64,000 nucleotides of DNA from Actinomycetes bacterium (GTDB taxonomy: Bacteria > Actinomycetota > Acidimicrobiia > Acidimicrobiales > RAAP-2), in contig JAKANY010000004.1 in the NCBI GenBank assembly GCA_021823525.1, positions 1-64,000 of the forward strand, in the 5' to 3' direction. The notes beneath the pieces are model-generated. The model was not told the DNA's origin. It was given only the letters and a program-made list of their open reading frames with translations, and searched no databases. Positions within the stretch are counted from its first letter, which is position 1; the number at the start of each line of letters is the position of its first letter. Below are positions 8,794 to 17,626 of this stretch, piece by piece. The position numbers were made by a program, and so were the translations under genes.

Positions 8794-9708
8794 TCATGCC
8801 ACGTCGGGGGGGGAGGAGGCCGAGAGACCCCCCGGGGGCGTGGCCGCCAGGCGCTCGACCGGACCGAGATGGTCCGGGACGACGCGAGTGAGTCGTACGA
8901 CACCGGCGGCCACGGCGAGGAAGGCGACGGCCGCGAGCACGACCGCGACGGTGCCGTGGCGCAGCTGGTCGTGCTCGAGCCCGATGCCGAGGGCCACGCT
9001 GGCCAACGGGTCGACGATGACGATCAGGGGCTGGGAGACCTGGAGGGGCCCGACGTGGAGAGCGGCCTGCTCGCCGAGGATCCCGAGGACGCCGCAGGCG
9101 ATCATCGCGTAGAGGGGCCAGGTGGTGACCAGTCCGCTCACCCCCCGACTGGCGAGCTCGGCCGTGGCCGCGCGGATGAAGGCGGCCTCGAGAGCCCACA
9201 GGAGTGCCGTCGCGATAGCGAAGCCCGCGGCGCGGCGTACGGGCCGTCCCCGCCGGGCGAGCAGGGCGCTGACGCCAGCCCCGGCGGCCACCGCTGCGCT
9301 GGCGACGACCCAGCGGCTGGGCGTCGGTACGGCGGCGCTGGCGCGCGGGGCGAGAGCGGTGAGGAAACCGCTCAGGGCGAGGATCGTCAGGCCTGCGGCA
9401 CCCCACGCCGCGGGGCGCAGATGCTGGCCGAAGGAGACGCGGCGCAGGACCAGGGCGAAGGCCAACTCGGTGACGAGCAGGGGCTGCACCAGGCTGAGCG
9501 TGCCGAAGTGGAGGGCCAGGGCCTGGCCGACGAGGGAGCCGGCCATGGCGGCCCAGCCCAGGAGCCACAGAGGCTGGCGCGCGAGATGCGCGACCAGTGC
9601 CCAGCCGCGGCCGGGGGCTCCGGTGGAGGCGCGGTGCTGGCTGACGAGCCCCACGGCGTTGGCCAGCGCGGTCAGGAGCGCGAAGGCGATCGCCAGTGAG
9701 GTCCTCAC
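8794..9708 (-). CDS. DMT-superfamily (EamA-like) transporter
   Basis: A 304-residue polytopic protein with nine or ten hydrophobic helices in two halves, each opening with a pattern typical of the drug/metabolite transporter superfamily (first half ALANAVGLVSQHRA; second half ALLWALEAAFIRAAT). The C-terminal 30 residues are hydrophilic. Substrate unknown. The GTG start follows GGGAGG. It sits 30 bases after the anti-sigma gene and 25 before the TlpA-like gene, so it probably belongs to the same leftward transcript. Confidence 0.75.
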   Translation of the reverse strand: MRTSLAIAFALLTALANAVGLVSQHRASTGAPGRGWALVAHLARQPLWLLGWAAMAGSLVGQALALHFGTLSLVQPLLVTELAFALVLRRVSFGQHLRPAAWGAAGLTILALSGFLTALAPRASAAVPTPSRWVVASAAVAAGAGVSALLARRGRPVRRAAGFAIATALLWALEAAFIRAATAELASRGVSGLVTTWPLYAMIACGVLGILGEQAALHVGPLQVSQPLIVIVDPLASVALGIGLEHDQLRHGTVAVVLAAVAFLAVAAGVVRLTRVVPDHLGPVERLAATPPGGLSASSPPDVA

Positions 9709-9738
9709 CGGCGCCTCCCGGAAGGGCGGGGTGCGCGC

Positions 9739-10035
9739 TTAGATGCCGAGGTCGTGCGGACTCTCGGGGTCGGGGGCGTCCGCGAGGCGCTGCGCGAAAG
9801 CGCGCAGGCGCGCGAGGGCCTGGGGATCCTCGGGCGCTGGGGTCGCCGTGCGACTGAGGGCCGCGCGCACCCGGGCGGAGAGCTCGAGTTCGAGGCCGCA
9901 GGGCACGCACGCCTCGAGGTGCTCACGCAGGGTCCGCGCTCGATCGACGGCCAGTTCGCCGTCAAGGTAGCCCGCGATCCATCGCCCGATCTCGCGGCAG
10001 TTGGGACGCCGCGCGCGGGGGGCGGTGGGACTCAT
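9739..10035 (-). CDS. zinc-finger anti-sigma factor (zf-HC2/ZAS)
   Basis: A 98-residue protein with the ZAS signature: a Cys near residue 13 and HLEACVPC (HxxxCxxC) around residues 39-46. Proteins of this kind hold a cognate ECF sigma factor and, in the RsrA subgroup, release it on thiol oxidation. It overlaps the end of the sigma gene by four bases, the usual sigma/anti-sigma arrangement. No transmembrane segment follows, so it is a soluble cytoplasmic anti-sigma factor. Confidence 0.88.
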   Translation of the reverse strand: MSPTAPRARRPNCREIGRWIAGYLDGELAVDRARTLREHLEACVPCGLELELSARVRAALSRTATPAPEDPQALARLRAFAQRLADAPDPESPHDLGI

Positions 10036-10583
10036 GACGCCTCCGGCGTGGCGGGGGCCAGACCCCGCTCGGCCAGTCCCGCGCGGAGCCGCCGTCGTGC
10101 GCGGTGCAGGCGGCTCATCACGGTCCCGATGGGCAGGTGGAGGGCGACAGCGGCGTCGGCGTAGCTGAGTCCCTCTCCGTCGACCGCGACGAGGACGGAG
10201 CGGAAGGCTTCGGGGAGGCCGTCGACCACCTCGGCCACGGCCTCGGCGAGCTCGCGGGCGTCCACCAGGTCCGCGGGCTCACGACCCAGCGCGACCAGGG
10301 TGTCGGGATCCGTGTCGTCGGCGCTCGGGGTCCGGCGGCGTGCGCGATTGATGTTCACGTTGCGCAGGATGGTCATCAGCCAGGCGCGCGGGTGGGCACC
10401 GTCGAAGCGCTCGATGGCGCCCAGGGCGCGCATCAAGGTGTCTTGGACTAGGTCCTCGGCGTCCGACGGCGAGCCCGTCAGCCGGCGGGCCTGGTCGTAC
10501 AGGTACGGGATCTCGGGCACGACGTAGTCCTCGAAGCGCTGGTGCGCCGCACTGGCGGCCGTGGAGGCGGACCGCGCCGCCAC
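10032..10583 (-). CDS. ECF RNA polymerase sigma factor (SigH/SigR-like)
   Basis: The 183-residue protein has region 2 (about 15-80; DAEDLVQDTLMRALGAIERFDGAHPRAWL) and region 4 (about 118-170; LSYADAAVALHLPIGTVMSRLHRARRRLR), the standard ECF layout. Paired with a soluble ZAS anti-sigma factor and in a mycothiol-making lineage, it may answer thiol-oxidative stress; that is inference. The GTG start shares one base with the stop codon of the B12-binding protein upstream, so it is translated from the mutase transcript. Confidence 0.9.
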   Translation of the reverse strand: MAARSASTAASAAHQRFEDYVVPEIPYLYDQARRLTGSPSDAEDLVQDTLMRALGAIERFDGAHPRAWLMTILRNVNINRARRRTPSADDTDPDTLVALGREPADLVDARELAEAVAEVVDGLPEAFRSVLVAVDGEGLSYADAAVALHLPIGTVMSRLHRARRRLRAGLAERGLAPATPEAS

Positions 10584-10978
10584 TAGTCCTCGGGCTCGAC
10601 GACGAGGCCCCGGACCGCGGCGACGATCTCGTCGGCGCTAGCGCCCGGCCCGAAGACAGCGGCCACCCCGGCCGCGCGCAGGTCGTCGACGTCGTTGCCC
10701 GGGACGATCCCGCCGACCACGACGGGGATCGACGATCCGCGCTGGCGGAGCTCCTCGACGACCAGCGGGGCCAGGGTGAGGTGCGCGCCCGAGAGCATCG
10801 ACAGGCCCACGACGTCCACGTCCTCCTGGATCGCCGACACCGCGACCGACGTCGGCGTCTGGAAGAGGCCGGTGTAGACGACCTCCATGCCCGCGTCGCG
10901 CAGGATGCGCGCCACCACCTTGACGCCGCGGTCGTGCCCGTCGAGACCTACCTTGGCGACCAGCACACGCACGCTCAC
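10583..10978 (-). CDS. cobalamin-binding small subunit of an acyl-CoA mutase (IcmB-like)
   Basis: At 131 residues this is a free-standing B12-binding domain. The DGHDRG motif (Asp13-x-His15-x-x-Gly18) supplies the lower axial His ligand of base-off adenosylcobalamin, and the downstream SMLSGAH and VVGGIVPG segments complete the Rossmann-like fold. Its length matches IcmB (about 136 residues) from isobutyryl-CoA mutase. The GTG start overlaps the large-subunit stop by four bases, so the two are made together and presumably form the heteromeric enzyme. Confidence 0.9.
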   Translation of the reverse strand: MSVRVLVAKVGLDGHDRGVKVVARILRDAGMEVVYTGLFQTPTSVAVSAIQEDVDVVGLSMLSGAHLTLAPLVVEELRQRGSSIPVVVGGIVPGNDVDDLRAAGVAAVFGPGASADEIVAAVRGLVVEPED

Positions 10979-12612
10979 AGGACGGGGTCCTCCACGTAGC
11001 GACCGAAGACGTCGGCCAGGGTGTTCATGCACTCGCCGACGGACACGCGCGCGTGCGCCGCGGCGATGAGCGCCTCCATCACGTTGGCCTCGGGATCGGA
11101 CGCGACCGCCGCGAGATCCTCGCGCGCCCGGGTCACCGCCCCGGCGTCTCGCCGCTCGCGCACCTCGCGGAGCCGCTCGACCTGGCGCTTCTCGTCGTCG
11201 TTGGTGATCCGCAGGAGCTCGAGATCCGCATCGTCGTTGCCCTCGAGGAAGCCGCTCACGCCCACGACCGTGCGCTGGCCCTCGTTGATCAGTCGCTCGA
11301 GGCGGTAGGCCGACTCGGCGATCCGGCGCTGGAACCAGTTCGACTCCACGGCCGCGACGCATCCCTCGAGCATCGATCCACCCCCCAGGGAGTCGATCTG
11401 CCCGAGCAGGTCGAGGGCCTCGCGCTCCACCTCGTCGGTGAGGGCCTCGACGTAGTAGGAGCCACCGAGTGGATCGGCGACGTTGGTGACGTTGGTCTCG
11501 AAGGCGATGATCTGCTGGGTGCGCAGCGCCAGACGTGCGGCCTTCTCCGAGGGCAGCGCCAAGGCCTCGTCCATCGAGTTGGTGTGCAGCGACTGCGTGC
11601 CACCCAGAACCCCGGCGAGCGCCTCGATCGCCGTGCGGGCCAGGTTGTTCTCGGGCTGCTGGGCGGTCAGGGACACACCAGCGGTCTGCGTGTGGAACCG
11701 CAGCTGCATCGAGCGGTCCTCGCGCGCTCCGTAGCGCTCGCGAAGCCAGGTGGCCCAGATGCGCCGGGCGGCGCGGTACTTGGCGATCTCCTCGAAGAAG
11801 TCGATGTGGGCGTTGAAGAAGAAGGAGAGCCGCGGCGCCACGGCGTCCACGGCGAGCCCGTGGTCGCGGGCCAGCTCCAGGTAGGCGAAGCCGTTGGCGA
11901 GAGTGAAGGCCAGCTCCTCGACCGCTGTCGAGCCGGCCTCGCGAATGTGGTAGCCCGACACCGACACCGGGTTCCACTTGGGCATGGAGGCCGTCGTGAA
12001 GGCGATGGTGTCGCGAACCAGGCGCAGCGAGGGCCGCGGGGGGAAGACGAACTCCTTCTGGGCCTGGTACTCCTTGAGGATGTCGTTCTGCAGGGTGCCG
12101 CCCAGCTGGGCGCGCGCCACACCGTGGTCCTCGGCATTGGCGATGAAGAAGGCCAGGACGACCGGCGCGGACGCGTTGATGGTCATCGACGTCGTGATGG
12201 CCGACAGGTCGATGCCCGCGAACAGGTCGGCGACGTCCTCGATGGTGTCGATGGCCACGCCACAGCGTCCGACCTCACCCAGCGCCATCGGGTCGTCAGA
12301 GTCGAGCCCGAGCAGCGTCGGCATGTCGAAGGCGGTCGACAGGCCCGTCCCGCCCGCGGCGATGATCTCGCGGAAGCGCTGGTTCGTATCGACGGCGGTG
12401 CCGAACCCGGCGAACATCCGCATGGTCCACAGGCGCGAGCGGTACATCGAGGCGTGGATGCCCCGCGTGTAGGGGTAGACGCCGGGATGTTCCGCGTCGG
12501 GCGGGCCGTAGACCGGGTCGAGGGGGATCCCCGACATGGTGGTGAAGGGCACCGACCGCGTCGTCGCCTTCTCGTAGGCGGATCGCCACTGGTCGACCGG
12601 ACGTTCGCTCAC
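10975..12612 (-). CDS. acyl-CoA mutase large subunit, isobutyryl-CoA mutase type (IcmA-like)
   Basis: This is the TIM-barrel catalytic subunit of a B12-dependent acyl-CoA mutase, 545 residues, without its own B12 domain. Two substrate-reading positions point away from methylmalonyl-CoA: where that enzyme has Tyr89 and Arg207, this protein has Phe67 (MRMFAGFG) and Gln185 (YQAQKEF), 118 residues apart as in the known enzymes. Phe/Gln is the pair of isobutyryl-CoA mutase (Phe80/Gln198 in Streptomyces IcmA), so a substrate without a free carboxylate is expected. GTG 12612 was chosen for its GAGGAGG box. It lies 52 bases after trpE and may be read through from it. Confidence 0.88.
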   Translation of the reverse strand: MSERPVDQWRSAYEKATTRSVPFTTMSGIPLDPVYGPPDAEHPGVYPYTRGIHASMYRSRLWTMRMFAGFGTAVDTNQRFREIIAAGGTGLSTAFDMPTLLGLDSDDPMALGEVGRCGVAIDTIEDVADLFAGIDLSAITTSMTINASAPVVLAFFIANAEDHGVARAQLGGTLQNDILKEYQAQKEFVFPPRPSLRLVRDTIAFTTASMPKWNPVSVSGYHIREAGSTAVEELAFTLANGFAYLELARDHGLAVDAVAPRLSFFFNAHIDFFEEIAKYRAARRIWATWLRERYGAREDRSMQLRFHTQTAGVSLTAQQPENNLARTAIEALAGVLGGTQSLHTNSMDEALALPSEKAARLALRTQQIIAFETNVTNVADPLGGSYYVEALTDEVEREALDLLGQIDSLGGGSMLEGCVAAVESNWFQRRIAESAYRLERLINEGQRTVVGVSGFLEGNDDADLELLRITNDDEKRQVERLREVRERRDAGAVTRAREDLAAVASDPEANVMEALIAAAHARVSVGECMNTLADVFGRYVEDPVL

Positions 12613-12664
12613 GGGCACCTCCTCGCGTCCCATCGTAGAAGAGCGGGCCGGCGCCTGGTCGCGC

Positions 12665-14188
12665 TCAGCCCGGCCTCCCGGCATCGGCGATCTCCAGGGC
12701 CAGGAGGGGGGCCGAAGCCTTGGTCAGGCACTCGTGGTACTCCTGGAGGGGCCGGCTGTCCGCGACGATGCCGCCGCCGGCGTTGACCGTCGCCTGGCCC
12801 TGGCGCAAGACGACGGTGCGGATGGTGATGGCGAAGTCGGCCCCTCCCGAGAGCGCGAAGTAGCCCACGGCCCCCCCGTAGGGACCGCGGCGCACGGGCT
12901 CCAGCTCGTCGATGATCTCCATGGCGCGCACCTTGGGCGCCCCGCTCAGCGTGCCGGCGGGGAATACGGCGTCGAAGGCGTCAAAGGCGTCGAGACCTTC
13001 GCGCAGCTGTCCGGACACGTCCGAGACGAGGTGGAGCAGGTGGGAGTACCGCTCGATGTGCGCGAGGCGGTCCACCGAGACCGAACCGGGACGGGCCACC
13101 CGGCCGATGTCGTTGCGCCCCAGGTCCACGAGCATGACGTGCTCGGCGATCTCCTTCTCATCGCGCAGGATCTCGTGCTCGATGCGCCGGTCGTCGTCCT
13201 CGGTCAGCCCGCGAGGCCGGGTGCCGGCGATGGGTCGCGTGGAGACGCGGTCCCCCTCGACGCGCACGAGCATCTCGGGTGACGCACCGACGATGTGGCT
13301 GTCGCCGGTGCTCAGCAGGTACATGTACGGCGAGGGGTTGAGGGCGCGCAGCACGCGGTAGAGGGTCAGGGGATCGACCGTGCTGGGCCGGCGCAGGCGC
13401 TGGCTGAGGACCACCTGGAAGATGTCCCCGTCGCGAATGTGGGCCAGGGCCCGCTCCACGATGGACTCGTACTGCTCGGCCGTGAGATTGGACAGGGCGG
13501 CCGCGCGGGCGCGCACATCGATGCGCTCGCGCTGTGCGGGCGCCGTGGCGACGAGTCGCTCGACGCGCGGGTCGAACGCGGGTGGGGCGTCGAGCAGTCG
13601 GGCGAGCAGCTCGTCCAGCGTCGCGCGCGCCTCGGCGTAGGCCGCGGCGGGCTCGTGCGCGGCGTCCACGATCGCCGGGACGACGATGCTCGTCGCGTAG
13701 CGGAAGTGGTCGACGACCAGCACCGCGCGCGGGAAGGTGAAGTCGACGTCGGGCCCGTCGGGCGCGTCGTCGCGCGGGAGGTCCTCGAGTCGCCGCACGT
13801 AGTCGAAGCCGACGTAGCCGACGGCCCCTCCGAAGAAGTCGGGCAGGCCCGGCGGTTGCCACACACGCTCGCCGCGCAGCAGGGCGCGCAGCGTCGGCAG
13901 GGGCCCGCGAGGGTCGAGCGGCCCGTCGCGACCCTCCAGGTGGACGGTGCCCCCCGTGGTGTGCAGGCGCCAGCGCCGGCCCACACCGAGGAACGAGTAC
14001 CGACCCGTGACCTCGCCCTGGCCGGCGCTCTCGAGCAGGAAGACCGCCTCGTCGCCGAGGCGCTGGAACAGGGAGACCGGAGTCTCCCGGTCGAGCTGGA
14101 CCGTCTCGACCAGCGGGATGACCGTGAAGCCCTGCTGGGCGAGCGCGAAGAGGGCGCCGGCTTCCAGGGGCTCGGAGGTCGGCGCCAC
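12665..14188 (-). CDS. trpE: anthranilate synthase component I
   Basis: The 507-residue chorismate-binding enzyme converts chorismate to anthranilate with ammonia or glutamine, the first step of tryptophan synthesis. N-terminal anthranilate-synthase-I domain about 25-170; chorismate-binding domain about 225-490 with RPIAGTRPRG, LVDLGRNDIGRVA, FPAGTLSGAPKVRAMEIIDELE and YGGAVGYF. The 5' LLES element near residues 50-55 resembles the tryptophan-feedback motif. The GTG start has no Shine-Dalgarno box but TATCCT (14201-14196) and seven bases before it, so it is probably leaderless. It is divergent from its glutaminase partner only 18 bases away. PabB is less likely given the TrpE-like N-terminus. 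Confidence 0.9.
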   Translation of the reverse strand: MAPTSEPLEAGALFALAQQGFTVIPLVETVQLDRETPVSLFQRLGDEAVFLLESAGQGEVTGRYSFLGVGRRWRLHTTGGTVHLEGRDGPLDPRGPLPTLRALLRGERVWQPPGLPDFFGGAVGYVGFDYVRRLEDLPRDDAPDGPDVDFTFPRAVLVVDHFRYATSIVVPAIVDAAHEPAAAYAEARATLDELLARLLDAPPAFDPRVERLVATAPAQRERIDVRARAAALSNLTAEQYESIVERALAHIRDGDIFQVVLSQRLRRPSTVDPLTLYRVLRALNPSPYMYLLSTGDSHIVGASPEMLVRVEGDRVSTRPIAGTRPRGLTEDDDRRIEHEILRDEKEIAEHVMLVDLGRNDIGRVARPGSVSVDRLAHIERYSHLLHLVSDVSGQLREGLDAFDAFDAVFPAGTLSGAPKVRAMEIIDELEPVRRGPYGGAVGYFALSGGADFAITIRTVVLRQGQATVNAGGGIVADSRPLQEYHECLTKASAPLLALEIADAGRPG

Positions 14189-14194
14189 GGCCCG

Positions 14195-14201
14195 TAGGAT
14201 A
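14195..14201. promoter_or_regulatory. bidirectional -10 element between trpE and trpG
   Basis: The heptamer TAGGATA reads TAGGAT on the plus strand, six bases before the trpG ATG, and TATCCT on the minus strand, seven bases before the trpE GTG. The two -10 hexamers overlap by five bases, so RNA polymerase can use only one direction at a time. Both mRNAs would start at or next to the start codon. Confidence 0.7.
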
Positions 14202-14206
14202 CTCGC

Positions 14207-14896
14207 ATGCCGGGCGGCCCCTCGGTCCTGCTGATCGACAACTACGACTCCTTCGTCTACAACCTCGCCCAGTACCTGGGCGAGCTCGGCGTGGACGTGC
14301 GCGTCGTGCGCAACGACCAAGTCGCCGACGAGGACTTGCGCTCCGGGCACCTCGGCGTGGTGATCTCGCCGGGACCTGGGCACCCGCGCGATGCGGGGCG
14401 CTGCGCCGACGTGATCGCGCACTGCGCGCGCCACGAGACACCCCTGCTCGGGGTGTGCCTGGGCCACCAAGCGATCGGTCACGTCTTTGGCGCCGCGATC
14501 GTCGCCGCGCCCACGCTGGTCCACGGGCGAGCCTCGGCCGTCGCGCACCGGGACGTGGGCGTGTTCGCCGGGTTGCCGAACCCTTTCCTCGCCGGTCGCT
14601 ACCACTCGCTCGTCGTCGACCAGCTCCCACCGGTGCTCGAGGTGACGGCCTGGTCCGATGGCGTCGTGATGGGCCTGCGCCACCGCGACCTGCCCATCGA
14701 GGGCGTCCAGTTCCACCCCGAGTCGGTGCTGACGCAAGACGGGTACCTGCTCGTGGCGAACTGGCTCGCGCAGTGCGGCGTCGAGACCCACGACCGCGCT
14801 CGCGCGCGCCAGAGGGCCCTCGACGCGGTGCGCGCGGGGCTGCCCGCGCCGACCTCGCTCAGCGAAGCGGGCCGACGGGCAGACGCGTCTCGGTGA
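14207..14896 (+). CDS. trpG: glutamine amidotransferase, anthranilate synthase component II (TrpG/PabA)
   Basis: A 229-residue class-I glutamine amidotransferase supplying ammonia to TrpE. The triad is visible: Cys84 (GVCLGHQ), His170 and Glu172 (FHPES), and the oxyanion segment SPGPGHP at 54-60. Such subunits often serve both anthranilate and aminodeoxychorismate synthases. The ATG has no Shine-Dalgarno sequence but TAGGAT six bases upstream, indicating a leaderless message. The last 38 bases overlap the convergent S51 peptidase gene. Confidence 0.9.
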   Translation: MPGGPSVLLIDNYDSFVYNLAQYLGELGVDVRVVRNDQVADEDLRSGHLGVVISPGPGHPRDAGRCADVIAHCARHETPLLGVCLGHQAIGHVFGAAIVAAPTLVHGRASAVAHRDVGVFAGLPNPFLAGRYHSLVVDQLPPVLEVTAWSDGVVMGLRHRDLPIEGVQFHPESVLTQDGYLLVANWLAQCGVETHDRARARQRALDAVRAGLPAPTSLSEAGRRADASR

Positions 14897-15596
14897 CGAC
14901 GCCGGCGCTGCGCTCCACGCGGTAGGCGGCGGGCGCCGTCGCGAGCTCGGCGTCGAAGCCCCCGTCGCTGACGACCTCGATGGGCTGTGCGCTCTCGTAC
15001 CAGATCCCCACGTGGTCGTCAGTGGCGTAGCACGTCGCGGGCAGCGTCTCCTCGGCGACCAGGCGGTGGAGCAGGGGACGGCGCTGGGGCTCGCTGTCGT
15101 AGTGGACGCCGTTGCCGTAGGGCACCAGACCCAGCCCGTCGGTGACCGGGCGCAGCGTGGGGCCGAAGGAGTCGGTCGTCCCACCCATGTGCCAGCACAC
15201 GCTGCCCGCCGAGACGCCCGCGAGGATCGTGCCGGCGGCGTGCGCCTCGGCCATCGCGGTGTCGACGCCGTGGAGGCGCCACAGGCTCAGCAGGTTGGCC
15301 ACCGAGCCACCTCCCACCCACACGAGGTCGCTGTGCACGAGCCGCTCGGACGGGTCGGCCGAGGGCTGGGGGAAGAGCCGCAGCGGCACCACGTCGCAGC
15401 CCACGGCCGCGAAGGCCTCGAAGAGCGTCGCGTAGTAGGCGGAGTCGTCGCCGCTGGCCGTGAGCACGAGGCACACGCGCGGTCGCAGCGAGCCGGTGCG
15501 CGCCAGGGCGTCCAGGAGCATGACGCCGGGGCGCGCGGTCTGCTGCACCGGTCCGGGCACGAATCCGCCCGAGGTCGCCAGGATGCGGGGGAGCAC
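14859..15596 (-). CDS. peptidase S51 (dipeptidase E/cyanophycinase-like) protein
   Basis: A 245-residue class-I-amidotransferase-like fold with a Ser nucleophile elbow, GVSAGSVCW (about 127-135), and a preceding DLVWVGGGSVANLL segment. The family hydrolyses Asp-X dipeptides or cyanophycin; which applies here is not clear, and no cyanophycin synthetase is nearby. The GTG start is preceded by AAGGAG. It is divergent from the acyl-CoA dehydrogenase and overlaps trpG at its 3' end. Confidence 0.82.
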   Translation of the reverse strand: MLPRILATSGGFVPGPVQQTARPGVMLLDALARTGSLRPRVCLVLTASGDDSAYYATLFEAFAAVGCDVVPLRLFPQPSADPSERLVHSDLVWVGGGSVANLLSLWRLHGVDTAMAEAHAAGTILAGVSAGSVCWHMGGTTDSFGPTLRPVTDGLGLVPYGNGVHYDSEPQRRPLLHRLVAEETLPATCYATDDHVGIWYESAQPIEVVSDGGFDAELATAPAAYRVERSAGVVTETRLPVGPLR

Positions 15597-15633
15597 CGCT
15601 CCTTTCTAGTCCACGCCCAGGGTTACTCTCGCG

Positions 15634-15639
15634 TAAGAT
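15634..15639 (+). promoter_or_regulatory. -10 element of the acyl-CoA dehydrogenase gene
   Basis: TAAGAT, followed after a short leader by a GGAGG box (15650-15654) six bases before GTG 15661. This gene thus has a short led message, in contrast to its leaderless neighbours. Confidence 0.5.
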
Positions 15640-15660
15640 CGCCACGATCGGAGGTGGGCG

Positions 15661-16854
15661 GTGGAGAACTCGGAGCTTGACGAGCGCGTCGACGAACTGC
15701 TGGCGGCGTTCCCGCCCCAGGAGACCGACGTCGTGACGTTCCTCGGAGCGCAGTTCGATCGCGGCCTGGCGTGGGTGCACTTTCCCGTGGGTGCGGGAGG
15801 GCTGGCGCTCTCGCCGGCCGAGCAGGTCCGTGTCCTGACCCGTCTCAGCGCGGCGTCGGCGCCCTCGGCGATGATGCGCAACGTCATCGGCTACGGCATG
15901 GTGGCGCCCACCCTCGTCGTCCACGGCACGCCCGCCCAGCAGGCCCGGTACCTGCGCCCGCTGTTCACCGGCGAGGAGGTCTGGTGCCAGCTCTTCTCGG
16001 AGCCCGGAGCGGGCTCGGACGTCGCCGCGCTGGCCACGCGGGCCGAGCGCGACGGCGACGTCTGGCGCATCAGCGGGCAGAAGGTCTGGACGACGCTGGC
16101 CCACGTGTCCGCCTACGGGCTGCTGATCGCGCGCACTGACCCGGACCTGCCCAAGCACCGAGGCATCACGGCGTTCATCGTGGACATGCACGCACCCGGC
16201 GTCGAGGTGCGGCCCCTCTACCAGATCACCGGCGAGGCGGAGTTCAACGAGTGCTTCTTCGCCGACGTCGCCGTGCCCGACGCGCAGCGACTGGGCGACG
16301 AGGGTCAGGGCTGGGCGGTCTCGATCACGACGCTGATGAACGAGCGCGTCTCGATCGGGGGTGGCGTCCCGGCGCGCGACTCGGGACTCATCGGAGAGGC
16401 CCTGCGGCTGTGGCGCGCGCAGTGGCAGGACCGGCGCGACGAGCACGCGCGCTCGACGCGCGACCGGCTCGTCGCGTCCTGGGTGCGCAACGAGGTCGCG
16501 CGCCTGACCAACTGGCGGGCCGCCGACCTGCGCCGCGCGGGCACTCCCGGCCCGGAGGGCTCGGCCGCCAAGCTGATCTTCGCCGAGGAGAACCAGCGCA
16601 CGAGTGCGCTGTGCGTCGACCTCCTCGGGGCCGACGGGATGCTCTACGGGTCCGACTACCCCCTGGTGCGCCCCTCGGCGTCGGCGTTCAACGCCACCGA
16701 TCCGCGCAAGGCGTTCTTGCGCATGCGCGCGAACTCGATCGAGGGCGGGACGAGCGAGGTCATGCGCAACATCATCGGCGAGCGCGTCCTGGGCCTGCCC
16801 GGGGAGCCGCGGCTCGACAAGGACATCGCCTGGCGCGACGTCCCGCGGAGCTGA
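15661..16854 (+). CDS. acyl-CoA dehydrogenase
   Basis: A 397-residue FAD flavoenzyme that oxidises acyl-CoA to enoyl-CoA. Family motifs: LFSEPGAGSDVAALATRAERDG (flavin/substrate site), GQKVWTTLAHVSAYG, and the C-terminal IEGGTSEVMRNIIGERVLGLP segment. It is near the usual 380-400 residues. Similar proteins act on branched, short or sterol side-chain acyl-CoAs; the sequence does not settle which. Its stop codon is followed immediately by the stop of the convergent dienelactone hydrolase gene. Confidence 0.9.
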   Translation: MENSELDERVDELLAAFPPQETDVVTFLGAQFDRGLAWVHFPVGAGGLALSPAEQVRVLTRLSAASAPSAMMRNVIGYGMVAPTLVVHGTPAQQARYLRPLFTGEEVWCQLFSEPGAGSDVAALATRAERDGDVWRISGQKVWTTLAHVSAYGLLIARTDPDLPKHRGITAFIVDMHAPGVEVRPLYQITGEAEFNECFFADVAVPDAQRLGDEGQGWAVSITTLMNERVSIGGGVPARDSGLIGEALRLWRAQWQDRRDEHARSTRDRLVASWVRNEVARLTNWRAADLRRAGTPGPEGSAAKLIFAEENQRTSALCVDLLGADGMLYGSDYPLVRPSASAFNATDPRKAFLRMRANSIEGGTSEVMRNIIGERVLGLPGEPRLDKDIAWRDVPRS

Positions 16855-17562
16855 TCAGGGACGATCGCGCAGGTGCTCGGCGAACCAGGCGAACGCCCGG
16901 GCCATCGCGTCGCGTGAGGCCTCGGCGTTGTAGTTGGCCGGGCGGGCATCGCAGTTGAAGCCGTGCTGCGCCTCGGCGTACCGGACGATCTGGGTGGCCT
17001 GGCCCGAGGCCACCACCGCGTCGCGGAGCCTCTCGACCTGCTCGACGGGGATCCCCTGGTCCTGGTCGCCGTAGAGCCCGAGCCAGGCGCACCGGAGGCC
17101 GGGCGCGAGCTCGAGCAGCGAGGGCAGCCCGAAGCGGCCGGCTTCCACCCCGCCGCCATAGAAGGTGACCGCGGCGCCCACGACGCCGAGCGTCGCCCCG
17201 TAGAAGGTCACCGATCCGCCCATGCAGTAGCCGACCATCCCCGTGGAGGCCGCGTCGAAGCCGGCGTCGTCCAGGAAGGCGCGGGCCGCCAGCAAGTCGT
17301 CGGTGAGGCCCGGGGCGCTCAGCGTCGCGATCGCCTCCATGGCCTGGGGGAACTGGTCGTAGGGCACCTCGGGAGACCCGGCGCGGTGGAACAGCTCGGG
17401 CGCCACGACGTAGTAGCCCTCGTCGGCGAAGCGCTGGGCGACGGACCGGATGTGGTCGTTGACGCCGAAGGCCTCTTGGATCACGATCACGGCCCGGGAG
17501 CTGCCCGCATCGCCGGCGCTCTGGACGGGAAGGCCCCCTTGGAGGACGTGGCGGACGATCAT
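16855..17562 (-). CDS. dienelactone hydrolase family protein
   Basis: A 235-residue alpha/beta hydrolase with the DLH triad: Cys nucleophile in GYCMGG, Asp in GDQDQGIP and His in AQHGFN. DLH opens dienelactones during chlorocatechol and related aromatic degradation, but many family members act on other esters. The N-terminus IVIQEAFGVNDHIRSVAQRFADEGYYVVAPELF is typical. ATG 17562 is the natural start; the frame continues upstream without better signals. No aromatic-degradation neighbours were seen. Confidence 0.85.
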   Translation of the reverse strand: MIVRHVLQGGLPVQSAGDAGSSRAVIVIQEAFGVNDHIRSVAQRFADEGYYVVAPELFHRAGSPEVPYDQFPQAMEAIATLSAPGLTDDLLAARAFLDDAGFDAASTGMVGYCMGGSVTFYGATLGVVGAAVTFYGGGVEAGRFGLPSLLELAPGLRCAWLGLYGDQDQGIPVEQVERLRDAVVASGQATQIVRYAEAQHGFNCDARPANYNAEASRDAMARAFAWFAEHLRDRP

Positions 17563-17626
17563 GCGAGACCTGCACCTTTCGTGGGCGTCGTGGTCCTTTC
17601 TAGTCCGGCGCTGCGCCCGGCGCGCG

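Noticed and set aside
12613..12664. Cobalamin riboswitch before the mutase genes
   Set aside because: Only 52 bases lie between trpE and the mutase start, far too short for one.
12665..15184. trpE read as a 839-residue fusion extending upstream
   Set aside because: The first 330 residues are antisense to trpG and of low quality; the homologous protein and a TATCCT element place the start at 14188.
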